From Trichaptum fuscoviolaceum (Eukaryota; Basidiomycota; Agaricomycetes; Hymenochaetales; Trichaptaceae): DNA of 64,000 nt. The stretch lies in contig CAJSYZ010000007.1 of NCBI GenBank assembly GCA_910574455.1, positions 1,860,001 to 1,924,000 of the forward strand, read 5' to 3'. Below, in pieces: positions 58,933-64,000 of this stretch. Every line of letters begins with the position of its first letter. The first letter of the stretch is position 1. A program made the translations under genes and the position numbers. The notes under the pieces were generated by a model. That model saw only the letters and a program-made list of their open reading frames with translations. It was not told the DNA's origin and made no database searches.

Positions 58933-61900
58933 CGTGACTGTTGTGTGGTGCGGCTGAACGGATGTAACACAAGGAAACGCGAGTGCACAGGTGTCGACAG
59001 TCAGAGAGCGGGAAAGGATACGAAGACCGAGTCCTTAGGCTGTCCATGTCCGGGGATTTGATGTGCTTTTATACTTTCGAGGGGGGAGGGGGAGTTGCAG
59101 TCTGAAGTAAGCAATTAGCAAAAAAAAAAGTATAAAAGGTGTGGAGACAGCGTTTCCATGTCGAGGCCTGGCAACCTTGGCCAATGGCCTGCTCGCAAGC
59201 CCTGTAGGGATCGCCGAAGAATAAGAGAAAAAAAAGGTGTTGCGAATTATGAAATCGGGGTGGCCAACACATGCATGCAAAGTTACTGTCAAGAGTCAAG
59301 GCACAATTTTTTGCGGATATTTGTGCCTATTTGTGCCGAAAAGTGCATGGCCCGCACGAGGTGACTTTCGTGATGTGAGAACGGCAACCTCTCAATCCCT
59401 TCCCCAAATGTCCTTGGTGAAAAATCTAAATTTACAGCCATCTCACTTCCTCAGCCGCTGGGCACTGAGATGGAAACCAGCTTATAGGTCTCTGAATAGG
59501 CTATTCGCATCGGTGGGGGGAAATTGGATGAGTGTCTTGGATGCGCAGCTTGTAACGACCGCTAAGAGATGCTTTGTTTCAACACGAACAATGGATTTTT
59601 TGACATCACCAGGGCTGTAAGCTAGCTCACCAGGGAAATGAAGCTACGAATACGTGCTAAGTGACACCTACTGCGCCTCCAGGCGTGCTATGGCCAGCCA
59701 CGCTTTCCCTCGACAATTTGCTCACACTAGGACTGGCTTGTTAAGATCAGTGCACCCCGCTCGTCGGATCGTCTGCTGCCCAACACACGCGTGTGCATGC
59801 AGCGCCCATAATCCAGTCTGATATTTCTCCAACACTGGATCAAAACAGATCGTACAGATCTGGTGGCCGCGATTATCCAAGCAGCCCCATTTCTTTTGCT
59901 GCATTTACGAGGCTGTGTAGCGTCCAGACCAAGCAAACAGACAGTCAATCCACTGTCAATCTCCAGTGAATCTCCAGAGGATCGCCTTGGCTGCCCTTAC
60001 CTCGCCGTGCCGGGCGCACTCCGAGTCATTCGCATCATCCCTTCCACTTCACCCCGTAAAATCCGTTGGACCCGAGTAAAACCTCTTCCTCTACTCGTTG
60101 ACAATCATTAGACGTGAGAGGATGACTATGTCGGACTTATGAGGACCGAGACCAAGCTCTGACTTGTTCCCCAACCTCAATGCTTAGGTAATCTGGGTTA
60201 TCCTCATGGTGAAGGCGAGTTTATCTCCTCCAGTCATAGGAAACTTGAACGCGGACCGATCTCTCAATTTTCTCTTGTTATTGCCGCATCTTCAGCTAAA
60301 CTCTATCCTCACGGCGTCCTGAGTATTCTCTTTTCCGTCCGAGAAGACATGCCAGGCGACATCAAGGCATTTGTCATTTTCCGAGCCATATTACGGTCTA
60401 ACGTCAATAAAGCCTGCAAGAGGTTCAGCTGACTGTAATTTCACTCAAAAGCACTGCTGGTAACAACGTGCACGGGGCGTAGCAAATAATCGAAGCGAGG
60501 AATCAAATCCTCTGACCTTAGCGTGCTCATATTTCCCGTTCCGGCATACCCACCCTCGGAAGCGAGGCTGACATATTCCGGACCATTACAAAAGTCGAAG
60601 TTACTCTGGTTACTGCCAGTGGTGACAACATGAAATGCTATCGGCCGAATCTATGTGGTAAAATAGCCTACAGCGTTGGGCGAACGAAGTAAAGGAGATC
60701 CGAAATCGCCTGTGTGAGAGAGCGGATGGCGGCTCGGAGTTCTAGGTCTTGGTTTTCAGTAACACACAAGAACCACAGAGAAATCGACACTCCGGGCTTG
60801 AGAAACGGGCTTTGTACGAGCAGGAAGAACCCCGAAACTGAAGCACGAATAGGGAAAGTGTCTTCCGCGATGTTTCTCCGGTACAAATATGTATAAATCA
60901 GTCCTCGGAGAGATGGAGAAAAAAACATCAAGGACAGCGGTCTCGGACAAAAAATATAAGACATGGAGACAGCGCACCAATCGCATTTAGTTATATTTTC
61001 CTGTGGGATGTGAGGTGCCTGATTTCTTCCGCTCACTGGCACTCCAGGCCCGGACGGAGTTGCAAGGGCATTCGGACCTTGCGCAGGGACACGCAACTTA
61101 AGGGTAATCCGACTCCGTTGATTGATTGATGCCGATCGGGTGAACAACCTTTAGCCTCCCGCCTGAGCTTGATTATTTTTACGATTCCCATTCGGGGCCA
61201 AAAGAATTATACACGCCTTGCGCACGGACCATACACTGGCAGTATGTACATCGCTGTATGCACGAGGGAGGGCTGATGTGAAAGGAATCAAAAAGTTGAG
61301 GCCACTGCAATACCGGAAAGGGCTTTTTCACTGAACGTTCCCGGAGATTCTGTTACTTTAAATTCTACAAACTGGAAACAGACGATCATTCAAGTTGCAG
61401 GTGCAAGGCTCCTAGCGGTACGAATTCGAGCGACAAAAGCATTTCTCTGTAGTATGAGTACGCCTTGCGGAACCCGTTCTTTCCGCGCTCATAAGAAAGG
61501 TTCTAAATTTCTAATCCCCATTTACTAGGCTCGAACTCTCGCCGCACGGAATCAAATGGCAAATTAGCCTGTGCCAGCGCGCTGATGGTGGTCGTGTGTG
61601 CGCCTTCACAACCCGGCGCCCTTAGGTTGCTGCGCGGAAAGTCAAACTCGCACCCGAGGATGGAGCGGAAGCAAATGCAATAAAGTTCCACTATTTATGT
61701 GATTCAAAGATACACAGCATGGTTTCCAAGGCACTATTGAGAAGGGGTATATGCAAAGTAGTACGGATGTGAGAAAGAGCAAGTCGCTAATGTCCCTCGT
61801 GCAAAATAAGAGATGCAAAGACGTGGCGGCCTATCGTTCATCTGCGATAAAACTTGTGAATTCCTCGGATCCATGCACATTGTTGCTTTACATTAAGTAG

Positions 61901-62295
61901 AGGCGAGCATGGATCAGTTGTCCCTTTTTATTTTGAGAATTAGTATATCGTCAATGTAATGCCGACATGCCGACATATTACTATTCCGAGTCCGCTCAAA
62001 TCGCATGTTCGGCATCATTAGGAGTACTGTGCCGTTAGCAATGGGAATGATTGCGTCTCGCCTTTGCTTTGCCCCTTCATGGCACCTTTTTGATTATTCG
62101 CAGTCACAGAGCTAGCAAACGAAAAGGAGCTGATAAGCCATCGTTTTCAAGTGATTTTCTGGTGTCGCCGTCCATTCTTTCTACAGATCACTCTTTTATC
62201 AAACTATTCCTATCACTCTTCGAACCAACGAGCATCCACACATTCAAACTCTATCACACACCTCAGATCATCTAGCGACGACGCCCAAGACTCCC
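58933..62295. other. Intergenic region, nothing convincing
   Basis: 3.4 kb without a supported gene. The longest open stretch, 60668-61147 on minus, has no ATG at its start and no recognised domain. Others at 59237-59620 and 59863-60111 (plus) begin at non-ATG codons. No tRNA cloverleaf could be built. The right end (62155-62295) is open in the F-box frame but has no ATG. Confidence 0.35.
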
Positions 62296-63684
62296 TTGGC
62301 TTCAAGTCAGGATACAGACTTGCAGAATGATATAACCATTGAAGTCGAGGGATGCTCAGAGTATGTAAACGCTCGACTTGCGACTCAGGCCAGGCATCTT
62401 CCCATCGACGTCATGATAGAAGTGTTCAAGCTTTGTTGTCCAACTCCTGGCTCTCGTCGTCACCTCATATCTCCAATAATCTTGTGTTGCGTATGCAGAG
62501 GATGGCGAGACTTGGCCATGGGGCTACCTGATCTGTGGACGTATCTACAACTCCGGGTTGTTCGGTTCGAGCTCGATGGGCCGCTTGCTACCATCAGACT
62601 TTGGCTTTCAAGAGTTAAGAACCGACCGCTTGTGGTAGACGTAACTTTCTTGGAAGATTTTACCGCTGATTCGCCTTTGAACATTCTCCGGCAAGTGAAC
62701 AAAGTCTTGGACAGTGTATCGACATTCTCTCCGGCACCCCTGGCCCAGAATCGTCTGACTGCCGCAATAACGAGTACGAGTCTGCCTTGCAGTGGCCAGA
62801 CCGCTCTCGAAATGTACACATGGGCAGGACCCGAGCCAACTTCCGGAAAGCATTCAACAGGTTCAGTACAGATTAACATAATGCGACATGTCGATATCGT
62901 GTATGGATTGGAAGGGCACACCCAGTTGAGCAGCTATTTGACAGTAATAGATCTGGCCGACCCCCGAGGAATGATTGAACTGGCACCGGAAGAAGGTCAT
63001 AATATTCTGTCAAGTTTCCCTATGCTGGAGAAGTGCAGCTTGCGATTGGGACGTTCACCATCACCTTTGATGACTGTCCCGCATCTAATGATGCATCTGA
63101 AGATTCTATCATTGTCCTGGTCCAATGTCCTTGATTCCAGTAACGTCCTGAATGCAATCTATGCTCCTTATCTGGAGTTTCTGGAGCTTGATGGTCTCGT
63201 ATCACCGCCGAGCTTCATCGAGGACGTAGGATGGTTCCAGCCTGAGTTGATGGAGTTCCTCGAGCGCTCGCAGCCTCCATTGCGAGTACTTGAATTAAGT
63301 AAGGTGGACTTAGGGGGCATTGACCTCTTAAGCTGTTTGGCACTGACAGGCAACCTCTACGCCCTTTTGTTGGAGGACTGCACCATTGACGAAACATATC
63401 GCAGACTTTGTGTGGAAGGGTGGCATCCACACCACGAGGAGGCCAGACGAGCATTGCTAAATATCGAGATGGTCCACCTCGTCTCTTGCACTGTCGGCAT
63501 GTTTGTCGACATGCTACTCGCGTTCCTCGCTGATGAAGAAGTACGATCACAAGTCCGATTGACAGACCTCCGCGTGTACGACTGTGGGCGGTTTCCTCAG
63601 GAGGTTCTGCTTGATCTTGAGCGGTGGCCCCAATTGCACGCTATCCTTAGTCCTGTAGGCCCTGACTTTACTGTATTTATCTGA
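62296..63684 (+). CDS. F-box protein; start codon unresolved
   Basis: Substrate-recognition subunit type of SCF ubiquitin ligases; F-box proteins form a large variable family in Agaricomycetes. The F-box at about residues 33-85 reads ARHLPIDVMIEVFKLCC, SPIILCCVCRGW and DLAMGLPDLWTYLQL. A leucine-rich C-terminal part of about 370 residues follows, with repeated L-x-x-L patterns (LEFLELDGLVSPPSFI, RVLELSKVDLGGIDLL, NLYALLLEDCTID), probably a target-binding solenoid. The frame has no intron and stops at 63684. It starts at TTG here; the frame is open back to 62155 without an ATG, and the first in-frame ATG (62413) falls inside the F-box. A 5' exon with the real start must lie upstream, or the gene has lost its start. 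Confidence 0.7.
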   Translation: MASSQDTDLQNDITIEVEGCSEYVNARLATQARHLPIDVMIEVFKLCCPTPGSRRHLISPIILCCVCRGWRDLAMGLPDLWTYLQLRVVRFELDGPLATIRLWLSRVKNRPLVVDVTFLEDFTADSPLNILRQVNKVLDSVSTFSPAPLAQNRLTAAITSTSLPCSGQTALEMYTWAGPEPTSGKHSTGSVQINIMRHVDIVYGLEGHTQLSSYLTVIDLADPRGMIELAPEEGHNILSSFPMLEKCSLRLGRSPSPLMTVPHLMMHLKILSLSWSNVLDSSNVLNAIYAPYLEFLELDGLVSPPSFIEDVGWFQPELMEFLERSQPPLRVLELSKVDLGGIDLLSCLALTGNLYALLLEDCTIDETYRRLCVEGWHPHHEEARRALLNIEMVHLVSCTVGMFVDMLLAFLADEEVRSQVRLTDLRVYDCGRFPQEVLLDLERWPQLHAILSPVGPDFTVFI

Positions 63685-64000
63685 CTACATAGATGAGGAG
63701 GATATCCTCGTCAGTAGCAGTCTGTATGATGTACAGTGTCAGTAAGGTAGCATTTCTGAAATAAAGGCTTGTCTTACCGCTCGAAAGGATGCGCTGCTTT
63801 CGATGAACAATGATACCCTCAGGCTGAAGGCTTGTCTCATTCACACTAAGTAGCATTTCTAATAGGTTATCCAGCAATGGTTCAAGTCGAATTCATATGT
63901 AACTCTGGACGAATTTGAATGGTATGCAAGATGATAAGCAGGTACTGTGTAGTACTAGTGTTGTACGAAGGCGAACATGATTGTCGTAACAAAGAACTTG
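63685..64000. other. 3' flank of F-box gene to window end
   Basis: 316 bp; no gene recognised. A minus-strand open stretch (63677-63877) lacks an ATG and may be a terminal exon of a gene beyond the window, or chance. Confidence 0.3.

Noticed and set aside
60668..61147. Minus-strand open frame of 159 codons with hydrophobic stretches
   Set aside because: It begins at TTG, has no in-frame ATG near the start, no splice partners and no recognisable domain.
61500..61610. GAGTTCGAGCC on minus, resembling a tRNA T-loop
   Set aside because: Neither the T-stem nor an acceptor stem can be paired, and no anticodon arm fits.

Overview
The window comes from the nuclear genome of a mushroom-forming basidiomycete (Agaricomycetes). 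Genes are split by many short introns (about 50-60 nt, GT..AG). Several families seen here are typical of or expanded in these fungi: DUF6533-type membrane proteins, arrestin-like proteins, Ser/Thr-rich single-pass membrane proteins with a two-lobed ectodomain, F-box proteins, small secreted double-psi beta-barrel proteins and a Tad1-like LINE. I cannot name the species.

Layout. 1-4.1 kb: a divergent pair, D-lactate dehydrogenase (minus, running off the left edge) and a DHHC palmitoyltransferase (plus). 5.1-11.1 kb: two consecutive genes for Ser/Thr-rich single-pass membrane proteins. 11-17.4 kb: a repeat-rich block with an unrecognised gene fragment and a 4.44-kb inverted-repeat element (12936-17378) that has a 7-bp target duplication and carries a TRP-channel-like gene fragment. 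18.5-20.5 kb: a DUF6533-type membrane protein gene whose coding sequence appears to be broken by a 149-bp MITE-like insert. 21.6-22.2 kb: a second MITE-like element. 22.8-27.1 kb: a tandem pair of arrestin-like genes. 28.3-30.4 kb: a secreted glucoamylase (GH15 plus CBM20). 31.6-35.1 kb: Egt1, which makes the ergothioneine precursor. 37.6-40.8 kb: ORC6 and a metallo-beta-lactamase-fold hydrolase. 41.1-44.4 kb: the splicing factor Prp6. 44.7-50.4 kb: an almost intact LINE with a perfect 13-bp target duplication, inserted between Prp6 and an aromatic amino acid decarboxylase (51.0-53.1 kb). 53-62 kb is gene-poor and holds eroded membrane-protein fragments plus one small secreted protein (58.3-58.9 kb). 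An F-box protein lies at 62.3-63.7 kb.

There is no single multi-gene pathway. Housekeeping genes (DLD1, DHHC, EGT1, ORC6, PRP6, AADC) are interleaved with fast-evolving lineage-specific families and young mobile elements. The most interesting structures are the mobile elements: the 4.4-kb fold-back element with palindromic subterminal repeats, the LINE with its coupled ORFs and pentamer tail, and the MITE at a splice site of the DUF6533 gene. Exon models for five plus- and minus-strand genes (5096-6937, 8070-11135, 2496-4098, 39369-40789, 58345-58932) were joined by hand and each sums to a whole number of codons. No transposase, CRISPR array, rRNA or convincing tRNA was seen.
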